From Solen grandis (Eukaryota > Mollusca > Bivalvia > Adapedonta > Solenidae), in NCBI GenBank assembly GCA_021229015.1, contig CM037794.1, forward strand, positions 44,170,995-44,234,994: a stretch of DNA of 64,000 nt, in the 5' to 3' direction. Below are positions 12,063 to 23,795 of this stretch, piece after piece (the first letter of the stretch is position 1; the number at the start of each line of letters is the position of its first letter). The position numbers were made by a program, and so were the translations under genes. The notes under the pieces are model-generated. The model searched no databases, had not been told where the DNA came from, and was given only the letters and a program-made list of their open reading frames with translations.

Positions 12063-12380
12063 GAAAAATAATTCAGTATCCATAAAAGTCAGCATTACTG
12101 TTTCTCAGCTTGACCTTGTATATCAACATACACATCATGACTCAATGTCAAAGTCAACATTTTTTATTAAGCAAATAATTTGTATTCTTTTGTCTGTTAC
12201 ATTCCTTGAGCAATGCCTCCCCACCCCCCTAAATATATGTCTTTTTCTTCTATTGTAATGGCTAGCAATCATTTTCTGATTATTGTGGCCATATTTTGGA
12301 CCTTGAAGTCAAGGATAACTAATGAATTGGATCATGTTATTTTGTAAGAGATAGTGGTTTGATACAAGTCCTAGCTCATT
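12063..12380. other. non-coding stretch
   Basis: No gene seen. CTTCTATTGTAATGGCTAGC, continuing into CAATCATTTTCTGATTATT, near 12246-12282 recurs near 32140-32178, so part of this is dispersed repeat next to the family B SINE fragments. Confidence 0.5.
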
Positions 12381-12620
12381 TTAACCCTTTCCCTCATAGA
12401 GGACACCATGAAAAGACCTATGCGAACAACATAAAACCAGATCAGCCTGCGAGTAACTCGCAGGCTGATCAGGTTTATGCTGGGTTCGCTGCCCTCAGTG
12501 GTTGAAATGAGGATTTTATAATTAAATTTGGTATGGTTTAACTGTGGTTTTCTGCAGATCAGGCTTTATGTGGTACCTATTGAGTGCGTCAAAATGAGTC
12601 TATATGAGGGAAAGGGTTAA
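12381..12620 (+). mobile_element. TTAA-flanked MITE, copy 2
   Basis: Same element as at 9920, 240 bp, bounded by TTAA, with the inner hairpin arms ATCAGCCTGCGAG and CTCGCAGGCTGAT intact. A few small indels lie in the central loop side. Confidence 0.85.
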
Positions 12621-12635
12621 CATGCCCGGTGTATC

Positions 12636-12830
12636 CCACCGGTACACAGAATACAAGTTCTTGGATAGAACCAGTATTAAGTACTCCAAATTCCCATAGC
12701 AACCCAATTTTGTTGAGTGCCAGGCAAGGGTGCATCTGGTACCAATTTTATATATCTTTGGTATGAAGCAGTCACTAGAGGAAAGTGGCCCGGCAGGGAT
12801 TCAAACCCCAGACTCTGAAATTAAATTTGG
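12636..12830 (-). repeat. SINE-like element, family B
   Basis: It shares ordered words with 32290-32500: ACACAG, AAGTT-CTTGG-TAGAAC, TACT-AGT-CTCCAA, CATAGCAACCC, GTACCAATTTTATAT-TCTTTGGT and GGGATTCAAA-CC. The last is a B box on the minus strand. A shorter related fragment occurs at about 17398-17485. Confidence 0.6.
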
Positions 12831-13799
12831 CAGAATCAACATCTCAATCAATGGTATCACCTGTCTTGAGGTTGAGACTGCTGTTTCTATAATTTGTGTC
12901 TAGATTGCAGAGAGTGTGTGGTGTTAGACTTCATCAAATTGCTCAAAAGAAGTATTCAAGCCAAATGAAGCAGACGTATTTGTGTGAAGAAAAGGGGGAC
13001 TTTTTTATTAACCTTGTTTGGGCATCTCAAAATTAGAAAATTCTGGACCCCTAAAATTTTGAAGAAAATGAAGACAATTGCCAGCATTATGTAAATAATA
13101 GCATCTATGCAAATTTATATTCTGTAAGTCAATAAAAGGAGAGTAAATAAGAGAGTACCAGGCCTGCATGGCAAGGAATATCTCTGACTGAAATTATCTT
13201 CAACTCAAAATTTTGGAGATTTAGAATTCCCCTTTTGATTGAGGCAGGGAACTGGGAATTTGCTTACTTGGTATTATTATTAAGATAGTCCTACAGAAAA
13301 AAAAGTATTTAATTTATTCGAATTTTGCTGTTTTTGTTGAAGCAGGCTTTTAGATTTTTAAACTGAGGAAAATCTCTGTTTTGAGATATTAAGTGGCATG
13401 CAAGCTTGATATTATACATTTATGCAAACTCAAGGATATTAAAAATGTCTCACCTTGGAAAAAATGTTGAATATTTATTTCATTTTAGAATATATAAAGA
13501 TGTTAAGAGGCATATTTTAACAACAGATTGGTGCATGCTTTATGTCCTTCTTTTATTTCAACACAAAGGACGTTTAATGGAGAGTGTCAATCTATGAAAA
13601 ACAAAATGACATGAAATACCAGTTTTAAACAAAGTGATTTTGAATGTCCTCTAGTATAAATACAATGCAATCTATTCCTACTTTGACAGACTAAGCTGCA
13701 CTGTATAGCCAACTGTTTCAGCTCTGCTATTCAAAACACTGGAAATGTAGACCAAAAAACACTAGATAAACTATAATAATTGAACAGTCCTAATTATTT
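12831..13799. other. non-coding stretch
   Basis: No supported gene; AT-rich. The 63-codon open frame at 13406-13597 has no recognisable features. Confidence 0.45.
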
Positions 13800-13983
13800 G
13801 TAAATTAAACCGCAGGACATTACTGCCTTCTCCAGATTCCCCTGCTAACAGGTACAGTAAATGGTATTACTATCCCTCAATTTGCCCCCATGTGTCCGTT
13901 GACAGATCTTCCTGTGATTTATTGGCCACCCAATCACAACACCAGTTTTAAATAATATACCACCTCCAGATCACGTCCACGTG

Positions 13984-14168
13984 TGCGACAAAGCGGTGTA
14001 TCACCCCTTGGGCACCACACCAGTTACACCACTCTTCCTTCCTATTTCCCATCATTCCCTAATCAATCCTTTGGGACTGAAATTTCTATCCGGAGACATG
14101 GTGATAAAAACAATGTTGATGCCATCCTGAATAATTCAGCCCAGAGAAAGTTACCTTTTGATTACACA
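13984..14168 (+). CDS. candidate internal coding exon, unrecognised product
   Basis: One frame is open from about 13983 and ends at a strong donor: ATTACACAG followed by GTAAGC at 14169. The predicted peptide is mixed and hydrophilic, ending in residues like NVDAILNNS and PFDYTG, and looks more protein-like than the surrounding AT-rich shadows. There is no in-frame ATG, so if real it is an internal exon, or the 3' part of one whose acceptor I could not fix. The preceding ~180 bp contains CCAAT-like (CCCAATCACA) and E-box (CACGTG) words, so a promoter or 5' UTR reading is also possible. No family recognised. Confidence 0.25.
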
Positions 14169-15842
14169 GGTAAGCTAATTAGTCTGAATAATTAATAAGG
14201 TTTGATGTGTGTAAGACACAAATGAAAGACAGGGAATTGTCAAAGGAGTTAGATGTCATGAAATCTGTGAAAGTCATCTTCAATATGGCATGGGTACAGC
14301 ATGGCAAAGACAACAGACATTTAATTATTTATTTCTAACAATGCTTAAAGACCTGATGTAAGATCGGAAAGAGGGCAAATAACATATAAAGAAAAAGATG
14401 GAGATAAAAAAAACACATGGAAAAAAAGGACTTGGAATACATGAATTATTCAAATATGTCTTTCCCCTCAGTGACATTAGTAGTGCTTGACATGAAAAAG
14501 ACATAAAATAATAAAAATGAAAGAAAAAAGGTTAATTAGAAGTTGGAAAAGTCAATTACCCTGGAAAGCTAGAAAGAAAAACAACACACATCTGTTACAG
14601 AAATTGCATGTACATCTTCCCCTTAATTACCTCTGTTTCAAAGAAGTATCATATCTTAGTAATTAAACAGCATTACTGATATTATTTGAGCTGCGACAAG
14701 ACGGCCATTTTTTTCATGTCAATGTGAAACAAAAGTCAATATTTTGCAGTTCATCAAGATAAGAACTATCAGGAGAATTATATCTAATTAAAATGATGAT
14801 GACTTTTTTGGAGGAAGTTCAGGCCTTGAAAAACTTGAGAAAATGATATTTATTTCTTGTAATTACAGCTATGATGTATAAAGGTACTTTTCAAATAATT
14901 TTATTTCATACAACAATTATTCCAAAACCAGTAGTTTAGCCATATGTTATTACGGCAAACCTTATCTTTCTCGTAACATTTTGGACATTGTGCACTTAGC
15001 AGAAAGCACGATACATGTCATATGCAGGTTTCTTAAAGTTAACATAAACAACCTGCTTGTTTGTGTTATTTGCTTTGATTTTTGACAAAATACATAACCG
15101 GAAACCATTAATTTTATTATTATTAGCCCAATTATATCTTGGCCTTCACAGTTTGGTTTATAATTCAATAGATGCAGCTATTTATGCAATCTGTTCATAT
15201 TATATAACATATAATATCAAACAACTCTTGCAAGCATGTGCCTACTATCTGTAAAAAACTTAATTTAAATTTTAGTCCATTTGATGGTACTTGGTTATTA
15301 TATGACTTGCACAAAATCTGATGGTAGCTAAGCAACAGATGGTTTGGTTAGACCGGCTAATAATAAACTGAACAAGCCTTCCTTTAAAAAGGAAATTTTA
15401 TCAATATTTAACAAGAATATAATGTCAACAGTATTTGTGTTAATACTGCAACAAATTATATGGATGAAAATTTATGAAAGATAAGTTAAATTTGACCAAT
15501 ATCATGAAAATTGGATAAAAAGCAATGTTGCCTTTGGAAATAATATTTCACACCAGATGGTGACATTTTTGTGGCCATCAATGTGGGGGAAAACCAAAGT
15601 ACCCGACAAAATTGGTAACCAAATCACACATCAAATGATAAATCAGTCTGCATAGTGAAAAGCACACTCATGACATTTCATGGTGTCATACACTTTTAAT
15701 ACATAACTTTGAGAAACTTGACTTCAAAGTCATTAAGTGTGGTGCTGCTGAAACCTTATCATAACAAGTGGAGAGTTCCAGGACCAGTTTGGCTTGTGTC
15801 AGGAGATCGTAACTCAGTGAAAGTACCATGCTGCCAACTTAC
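14169..15842. other. non-coding stretch
   Basis: No supported gene. Overlapping opposite-strand open frames at about 14962-15254 are low-complexity hydrophobic readings without splice context. Confidence 0.45.
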
Positions 15843-15945
15843 CATCCTCCAGTTGCTGGGTTGTCTCCCCTGTGGCCAAACAATGCAACTCTCCAGTGAG
15901 AGGAGTCTGGAATGTCGGTCCTTGATTATTGGATGCTGTGCCGTG
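15843..15945 (-). CDS. candidate minus-strand exon, unrecognised product
   Basis: On the minus strand the segment is preceded by a pyrimidine-rich tract and CCCAGTGACAG. It stays open in one frame for 34 codons and ends with GAGGATG before a consensus donor GTAAGT. It lies in a GC-richer block (about 15760-16040) unlike its surroundings. The predicted peptide contains TFQTPLTGELHCLATGETTQ and matches no family I know. A non-coding RNA exon, or plain chance, remains possible. The longer plus-strand open frame over the same block (15709-16053) is probably its shadow. Confidence 0.25.
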
Positions 15946-16676
15946 CTGTCACTGGGAAGGTGGAGGGTCACCCATCATAACCTCAGTGATGGATGGCTTC
16001 CTGAAATAAACACAAAAACAATAGTTGTGCCACAGTTTTCTGCAGTTCTCTGACCACAGACTTATATCCGCACACAAGTCTGTTGTGTGTCCTTCCTGCT
16101 GGTTATACATGTATAACTATAGCTGCATACTGGGACATTTCCAAGAATGAAAGCAATAAAGACAATACCTTAATAGACACAATCAAAATTCTTCATTTTA
16201 TCAAAATTCATTTATCTTCTAAGCCATTTTTCTGGAAGGCTCCATTCTTCTTTCTATGAGACTTCTACAGGTTTCATGAGGGGATAGTGCTCTCAATGAA
16301 GGTGATTCAAACTCCACTGTAGGATTGGACATGATAGGACGTGGGGCATGATAGGATATGATAGGACAAAGTAATTCCCATAATTATGATCTTTTCTTAA
16401 AGAGTTTCAGCTTAACTCCTTTATAACACGGTACTAGAGGCTCAAGTCTAGATGTTGTGTAGTATTGGATCACATTATAACTGTGTGGCATTGCACAATC
16501 AGTCAACTAAACAAATCACAAAATTTTGAATTTGGTCATTTGTTAGACCACTTTGTATTGGATTTTGCTTTGTAAAAAAATGCACTGTAATGGATTTACA
16601 TTGTAAAACATGGAAAGCTATGAAGAGGCAGAATTATTGTCAATGTCTACCACCAGTATTACCATTTTCACCAACC
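15946..16676. other. non-coding stretch
   Basis: No supported gene. A short imperfect repeat of ACATGATAGGA / ATATGATAGGAC lies at about 16328-16370. Confidence 0.45.
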
Positions 16677-16901
16677 TTAACCCTTTCCCTCATATAGACT
16701 CATTTTGACGCACTCAATAGGTACCACATAAAGCCTGATCTGCAGAAAACCACAGTTAAACCTTACCAAACTTAATTACAAAATCTTCATTTCCAGACCA
16801 CTGAGGAGCAGCGAACAGCATAAAACCTGATCAGCCTGCGAGTTACAGTTTTATGCTGTTAGCATAGGTCTTTCATGGTGTCCTCTATAGGGAAGTGTTA
16901 A
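16677..16901 (-). mobile_element. TTAA-flanked MITE, copy 3 (inverted)
   Basis: Same family as at 9920, in the opposite orientation and 225 bp long. One arm of the inner hairpin is partly deleted: the step from GCCTGCGAGTTA to CAGTTTTATGCTGTT lacks the return CTCGCAGGCTGATC. The right inverted end is degraded to GGGAAGTG before TTAA. Confidence 0.8.
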
Positions 16902-18266
16902 TTAGATCTAAGACATACTTAAAAAAGACCTGATGGTATTATGGTCAAGTTTTTTTTTTGCTGTTTTTTTTCACAAAAGTAAGTCAAAGGTCAAGCTTAA
17001 TGCATAATGAGAAAGGTCCACCTACTTAAGCAACTGTCCAAATATTGAAGCAATCTAATGAAGCACATAGAAGTTATAGCAGATTTCAAAAAGGTAAAAC
17101 TGAGCGATACTTGACATCTGCAGACAACCTGACTAAACATCATCAATTTTAAGGACAGTATTTTTCATTGAAAAACCTGTCCAATTAAAATATTCAATGT
17201 GAAAAAAATACTTCCTTTTTATTTTTGGACAAATATTGTTGGTAGGGTTACTATCAGCATCAAATTTGTCAGTTACCTGAATATGAATTGTTTGACACCT
17301 TACTTTAGAATACCTCTATACATGACATACACATAGAGCCATCTCTAACTCGACACCTATACAATACCATTTACTGTCGCAGTCCATTTTGCTTTTGGGA
17401 GGACTGGGAATTGAATCCCAACCGGGCACTACCTCTGGTGACAACTTCAAACCAAAGATGTATGAAGTTGGTACCAGATGCACCCTTAATTCTTTAATAT
17501 ATATAACTGAACATATTAGACTTATTTCCGGTAATTTTATCCCAAATGATAAACATATAGATATAAAACTTAACAAATCAAAAGTATCACCCACAAAATG
17601 ACAGAATGTATAATTCTAACAATCCAAAAAATTCAGTTCATCAAAGAACAGTTTGAATGTCCAAATAATCAATACTTTGTGTGTCCGTGTGTCACGTTCT
17701 CAGATTCGTGCATCCTGTACATGCTTTCTCATCCCTTTGAAACTTCTGCTGAAAGCTAATTAAAGTGGACATTAGAGCCGCCAAAGACTCAGGAATCCGG
17801 TAAAGAAAATAACTCGGTATTCAAATTTCTCTTTTATATATTCATTTTCAATGGGATTGTTTGTGAAAATATTTATATTGTCAATACATGTATTTGCAGT
17901 ATAAATATTATCATCTAAATAAACTCTGATTTACTTCAGTGAATGTCCGGCTTGCTACATGCCGATTTCACGACCACAATGATCATGATTATTCATCCTA
18001 ACCATTACAATTTAAAGAGTTAATTCACATGCATGTTTTTTCAGAGTGAATGGAAATCAAGAATGGCTAAAATGAAAATGAAAATCAACATTTTTGCTTA
18101 CCAACATTTTCTCATAAAACATGGTGAAATTACAAGTACCAGACACAAAACTGCCAAATTGTCACAGTTGATGGCAAACTTGGTTAAAAATAAATGGATT
18201 GTGTTCCTTCCATTTTCAAGATTTCAAGTATTACAAAATGGTAAGTACTATTGGTAGCATTTAGGC
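16902..18266. other. non-coding stretch with a small SINE fragment
   Basis: A family B SINE fragment occupies about 17398-17485 (GGGAATTGAATCCCAAC, GTACCAGATGCACCC). The rest is unique-looking. Several short open frames on both strands have no supporting evidence. Confidence 0.45.
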
Positions 18267-19689
18267 CAGGGCTTGAATTTAAATTCAGGGGAGAGATGTG
18301 ATCATAGTGTGTTACAATTGTTTTATTTAGACACCGAGAAGCAAAAAATATCAGTGACAAACGAAATAACACCAATTTATCAGAAATTAAAACAAGAGGG
18401 CCAAGATGGTCCTATTTTGCTCAACTTAGTACCACTGCCCTTTAAGACATGTTAACAAGAGTGCCACTGACGCAAGGCAACACACACCCGAAGGCAAATT
18501 CATACGATGGTATCATATAGTACAAAGTACTGTTTTTTAATATGAGGGTGGTAGTTTTGATGTAGAGTTGAGACTCGTTATGTTGACATTGGAAAGAAAC
18601 TTGCTTCATCAACTCAACAAAACTAAGTTTAGGCTATAACATATAAGACAAGACTTTGTCTTAGATCATATGTTTCCAGGTACATGTAAATTCATATGTT
18701 GGCATATTCATATCTTGACATAAAAATGATGCATTCGTTGATGATGAGATAAGGAGTCTCAACTGTATTTGCAAATATCATTGATGATGAGTTTTTATAT
18801 ATTTGGAGAAAAAGGTAAATCATTTAATTAGTTTTGAGCTCAAAAATAATTTTTATCATATTACATAATGCTCAAACAGTTGTTTGGTTTTTTTAACATT
18901 ACATATAACTTTTAGGCCGAATTACATTATGTTTGAATTAAGGTTAAATTGTTTGAGCAACTAACTTTGATAAAAAAGATGCATTATTCATATGATGTTG
19001 AAAATATATGAGAAATCAGTTACTATTTGAAACAATTTTTTCTTGGTGTTAAGTAATTTGTTCACAGTTTCTTCATTTATGTTTTGTTTGTTGTTATAAT
19101 TGCTATTTACTGTCATTATAGGTCATATAAAAAAAATCTGACATGTATTGCCATTTCATATCAAATTTTATTAAACGAGTTCATGAAAATGTTATGATAT
19201 GAAATGACAATTCATGTCAGATCCTATATATCTAATATTAGTAATAGAAGACAAATGAAATTATTGATGAATAACTCTATCATAAATCAGTGGATAGTAA
19301 CCAAAATTGATTTACCCATTTTTTATATTATATGTTGCATTCCAAATACAAATTAAAAACATGAAGTATTTCAAAAATTATTGCATGGAAACTGTCTACA
19401 ACTGACAGACAAAGGCCGTTTGTCCAGCCATCTGACTGGCCAATAAATCATTTTGATTTATGCAGACTCATAAAGGGTCAACACAATCAAATTCAGAATA
19501 TTTATGATAAATGGGCCATAAATCCTGACTTACTGGTTTGAAATCAGTCAAAAATCAACATCACTTTACATATTTGTTTTCTTACACATTGAGTCCAATC
19601 TTGATAAAAAAAAATTGGCCATTAATATTAAATTTCCAATTTTTTTTTTAATTCATAAACCCTAAATCCTGGCCTAATGGTTGTTATTT

Positions 19690-21512
19690 AGAAGTTTACA
19701 TTGTCACAACAGTATTTCAGTCCAAGTGGAGGAAGACCCTGAATTTACAAGGGGCACTTCGGTAGAACCATTAGCCTATCACAAGCCAGCTGGAAAGCTA
19801 CCTCACATAAATAGAACCATTAGCCTGTCACAAGCCAGCTGGAAAGCTACCTCACATAAATAGAACCATTAGCCTGTCACAAGCCAACTGGAAGGCTACC
19901 TCACATGAATAGAACCATCAGCCTGTCACAAGCCAGCTGGAAGCTACCTCACATGAATGGAACCATTAGCCTATCACAAGCCAGCTGGTAGGCTACCTCA
20001 CATAAATAGAACCATTAGCTTGTCACAAGCCAACTGGAAGGCTACCTCACATGAATAGAACCATTATCCTGTCACAAGCCAGCTGGAAGGCTACCTCACA
20101 TGAATTGAACCATTAGCCTGTCACAAGCCAGCTGGAAGGCTACCTCACATGAATGGAACCATTAGCCTATCACAAGCCAGCTGGAAAGCTACCTCACATA
20201 AATTGAACCATTAGCCTATCACAAGCCAGCTGGAAAGCTACCTCACATAAATAGAACCATTAGCCTGTCACAAGCCAACTGGAAGGCTACCTCACATGAA
20301 AGGAACCATTAGCCTTTCACATGCCAGCTGGAAAGCTACCTCACATAAATAGAACCATTAATCTGTCACTAGCCAGCTGGAAGGCTACCTCACATAAATA
20401 GAACCATTTGCCTGTCACAAGCCAGCTGGAAGGCTATCTCACATGAATGGAACCATTTGACTATCACAAGCCAGCTGGAAGGCTACCTCACATGAATGGA
20501 ACCATTAGCCTATCACAAGCCAGCTGGAAGGCTACCTCACATGAATGGAACCATTAGTCTATCACAAGCCATCTGGAAGGCTACCTCACATGAATGGAAC
20601 CATTAGCCTATCACAAGTCAGCTGGAAGGCTACCTCACATAAATAGAACCATTAGCCTATCACAAGCCAGCTGGAAGGCTACCTCACATGAATTGAACCA
20701 TTAGTCTATCACAAGCCATCTGGAAGGCTACCTCACATGAATGGAACCATTAGCCTATCACAAGTCAGCTGGAAGGCTACCTCACATGAATGGAATCATT
20801 ATCCTATCACAAGCCAGCTGGAAGGCTACCTCACATGAGTGGAACCATTAGCCTATCACAAGTCAGCTGGAAGGCTACCTCACATAAATAGAACCATTAG
20901 CCTATCACAAGCCAGCTGGAAGGCTATCTCACATGAATGGAACCATTTGACTATCACAAGCCAGCTGGAAGGCTACCTCACATGAATGGAACCATTAGCC
21001 TATCACAAGTCAGCTGGAAGGCTACCTCACATGAATGGAACCATTAGTCTATCACAAGCCAGCTGGAAGGCTACCTCACATGAATGGAACCATTAGCCTA
21101 TCACAAGTCAGCTGGAAGGCTACCTCACATGAATGGAATCATTATCCTATCACAAGCCAGCTGGAAGGCTACCTCACATGAATGGAACCATAAGCCTATC
21201 ACAAGCCAGCTGGAAGGCTACCTCACATGAATGGAACCATTAGCCTATCACAAGCCAGCTGGAAGGCTACCTCACATAAATAGAACCATTAGCCTATCAC
21301 AAGCCAGCTGGAAAGCTACCTCACATAAATAAAACCATTATCCTATCACAAGCCAGCTGGAAGGCTACCTCACATGAATAGAACCATTAACCTATCACAA
21401 GTCAGCTGGAGGGCTACCTCACATGAATGGAACCATTAGCCTATCACAAGTCAGATTGAAGGCTACGTCACATGAATAGAACTATTCACCTATCACAAGC
21501 AAGCTGGAAGAA
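19690..21512. repeat. 49-bp minisatellite (~36 units) in unit 1, inside a family A SINE
   Basis: The units read AACCATTAGCCTATCACAAG followed by CCAGCTGGAAGGCTACCTCA and CATGAATGG, at a 49-bp period, for about 1.8 kb. Variants (AAATAGAACC versus GAATGGAACC, CCATCTGG, CAAGTCAGC) recur in blocks, suggesting higher-order copying. The left flank (CAGTATTTCAGTCC, GTGGAGGAAGACCC, CGGTAGAACCA) is family A SINE body, and the unit itself matches the SINE's CCACTGACCTACCGCAAGCC and AGCTGGAAGGC segment. Confidence 0.93.
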
Positions 21513-22149
21513 ATATCTAAGTGGCTAAACCAAAGTCAAATTCCACCAACAATTCTTAGTGTTAAGTAAAACTTAAATACTTAAGGGCAAATTTCATTAG
21601 TCTTGTTTCTCTAATAAAGATATCAAAATGTTTTATTTCTTATCAATTATTGTTAGTCATTAAGGTGATACTTCCTTTCAATTAGTCGTATACCTCAATA
21701 TTTCATAAAATAGTAATGGTTGAATGTGCATCTATCTAGTTTAAGAATATAAGTATTACTTAGCACTAAGTTTTGTTTGTGGAATTCAAGCCAAGACTAA
21801 AACTCACAGTGGAGAGGGGCTAAAAGATAATAGATATCAATAAACCGATATTTCATGGGTCATAAATCTAGTCATCTTCATCTTACATCACTAATAACTA
21901 GTCTTGAATAAGATATTAAGCAATTTAAAATATTGTCTCTGATGAGGATTTCTCAAGAAATGAAGATACTAGAGAGTGAACAAAGTGATCGTGGACAGAC
22001 AAACAAATGGCAGACGCAGGACATCAGATGAGCTAAAAATAAGTTACAAAGTATCCTGTATAACATCTTCAGCTGAAGATTGCACAGCATTGCAGAATTT
22101 CTGTGCATAAAATAAATGCAAATTGTGTTTAGTTAATTTTTTATTCACA

Positions 22150-23480
22150 TAAAAAAGCTTGGAGTCTTTAAGCCTCCAAATAATCTTCTATGTTCAGCCA
22201 CTGAAAATATTTTTTTTTACAATCACAAGAAAAGTTTATTAATGCTTTAATCATTCCTGTTGTTATGGGACATCTAGAGACGATAATTCAATACCCAACT
22301 CACTTTTACAGCTTCCAAGAAATTTACCTTAGAATTTTTGTAGCAAGTTCAAGGGCAAAATTTATTTTCCATCAATCTTTCAGATTTTAATCATTGCGTG
22401 AAATTTTAATTTTGTCAGTAGAATTTTGTCAATGAAAAATAGCTGCAAAACCATTCTCCTGTCACGACATAGAGGAAGAAAAAAAAAAATACGGACAAGA
22501 ATTAGCGAATAAATGAATATAAATCTACAAGTTACCGAGTTTGTACACAGAAATGTGAAGATCCAGTCATCAAAAAGGACAACGGAGTGAAGACACAGGA
22601 ACAAGATTGAGAAGAAGTCTGGGAGCTTAATATAATTAAAATTTTACACCATAACAAGTTTAACCCTGACAATTGTCTTGTAAATCACTACCATCATCGC
22701 ACGAAAAACCTATTTAACGGCAAATGTGACAGGCCGAGACAATCATAACAATATAAATTTCGGCAACTGCCTCCGTAAATGTCTCAGAGTGTCGCTAATT
22801 CTGACATCCATTTTCAAAATTCAAATTTATGCTTACAGACAAAAGTAAAGATGTTCAAAGACCGTCTGACAGCCATAATGGCAAGACAACCCAGTCGAGA
22901 TAAACACTGGAGAGAGATTACGAAACATTGCCTTTCTGTAACACTAAAGAATCTGTGATGGCTTTTAAGCAGGCAGGCAGAAAGTCAATAACAGTACAGT
23001 TTTTTAAAGAGTAGCGCAAGTTTTTAACAACTTAACAACCATCCTGATTACGATGAAATGTCTCAAAAGTTGGTGCGCTGAGATTCAGGATTAGATCAGG
23101 TAGATTAATTTTCTGCCTCTTTATCCTGGAAATGAGAAAATGTTCCTTGCTCTGTCATATAGTGACAGAGAAAAATTGAATGTATTTCATATATATATTC
23201 CACACAGATATTATTTTGAATGTGAAAGTCAAAGAGTCCAAATATTGTTTTCTGAAGTGGTGTTGATTAAATTATGGGTGTTGGTTTTTACTTGTTTGAG
23301 TTTGGCTTATTACCATCATATATATATGGAGGCCTTTAATTACGAAATAAAGAATCTGAATTTCCGTTATTTGGGAACTTTTATCCTCATGTGATAGATA
23401 TAGTGATGCATTAACTGCGATATCACATTGCAGACATTAGTGTCATGATGCCATACCCAGTCATATTATTCTGATATTTG
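22150..23480. other. unique-looking core of the duplicated unit
   Basis: This part of the unit carries no obvious repeat, is somewhat richer in CpG than its flanks (for example near 22680-22800) and is nearly unchanged between the two copies. The 84-codon open frame at 23140-23394 (matched by 28844-29098) encodes an aromatic-rich peptide of no known family. Because the whole unit is near-identical, preservation of that frame is not evidence that it is coding. Confidence 0.4.
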
Positions 23481-23619
23481 GCCATCAAGGAGTGGAATTA
23501 CCTTAAAATGTTGACCACCAAGTAATGGAGGTATAATACCAATTAACCTATTAACAAGGTTTACAATGGAAACCCTGGTTATTAGAATAGGGTACAGTGG
23601 TGCTATTGCATCATTTGTC

Positions 23620-23795
23620 AAAAATATGATTTATATACGATAGAAATACGAACGATATACGATCTGCATTATGCAATAGCAGGTTTGATTCACCTGTTCG
23701 ATTCAATACGTTACGATGCAATGCATTCTTAATCTGATACCATACGATATGCGATCCACGATCTGCGATTTACATTATGCGATACACGGTTTACA
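23620..23795. repeat. ATACGAT/TGCGAT motif cluster, unit 1
   Basis: A run of short variants of ATACGAT, ATATGCGAT, ATCTGCGAT and ATTATGCGAT, CpG-bearing in an AT-rich setting. The matching run in unit 2 is at about 29335-29500. It reads as a degenerate short-period repeat. Confidence 0.55.

Noticed and set aside
15709..16053. 114-codon plus-strand open frame
   Set aside because: No domain, no splice support, and it overlaps a more exon-like minus-strand segment; probably a by-product of the GC-rich block.
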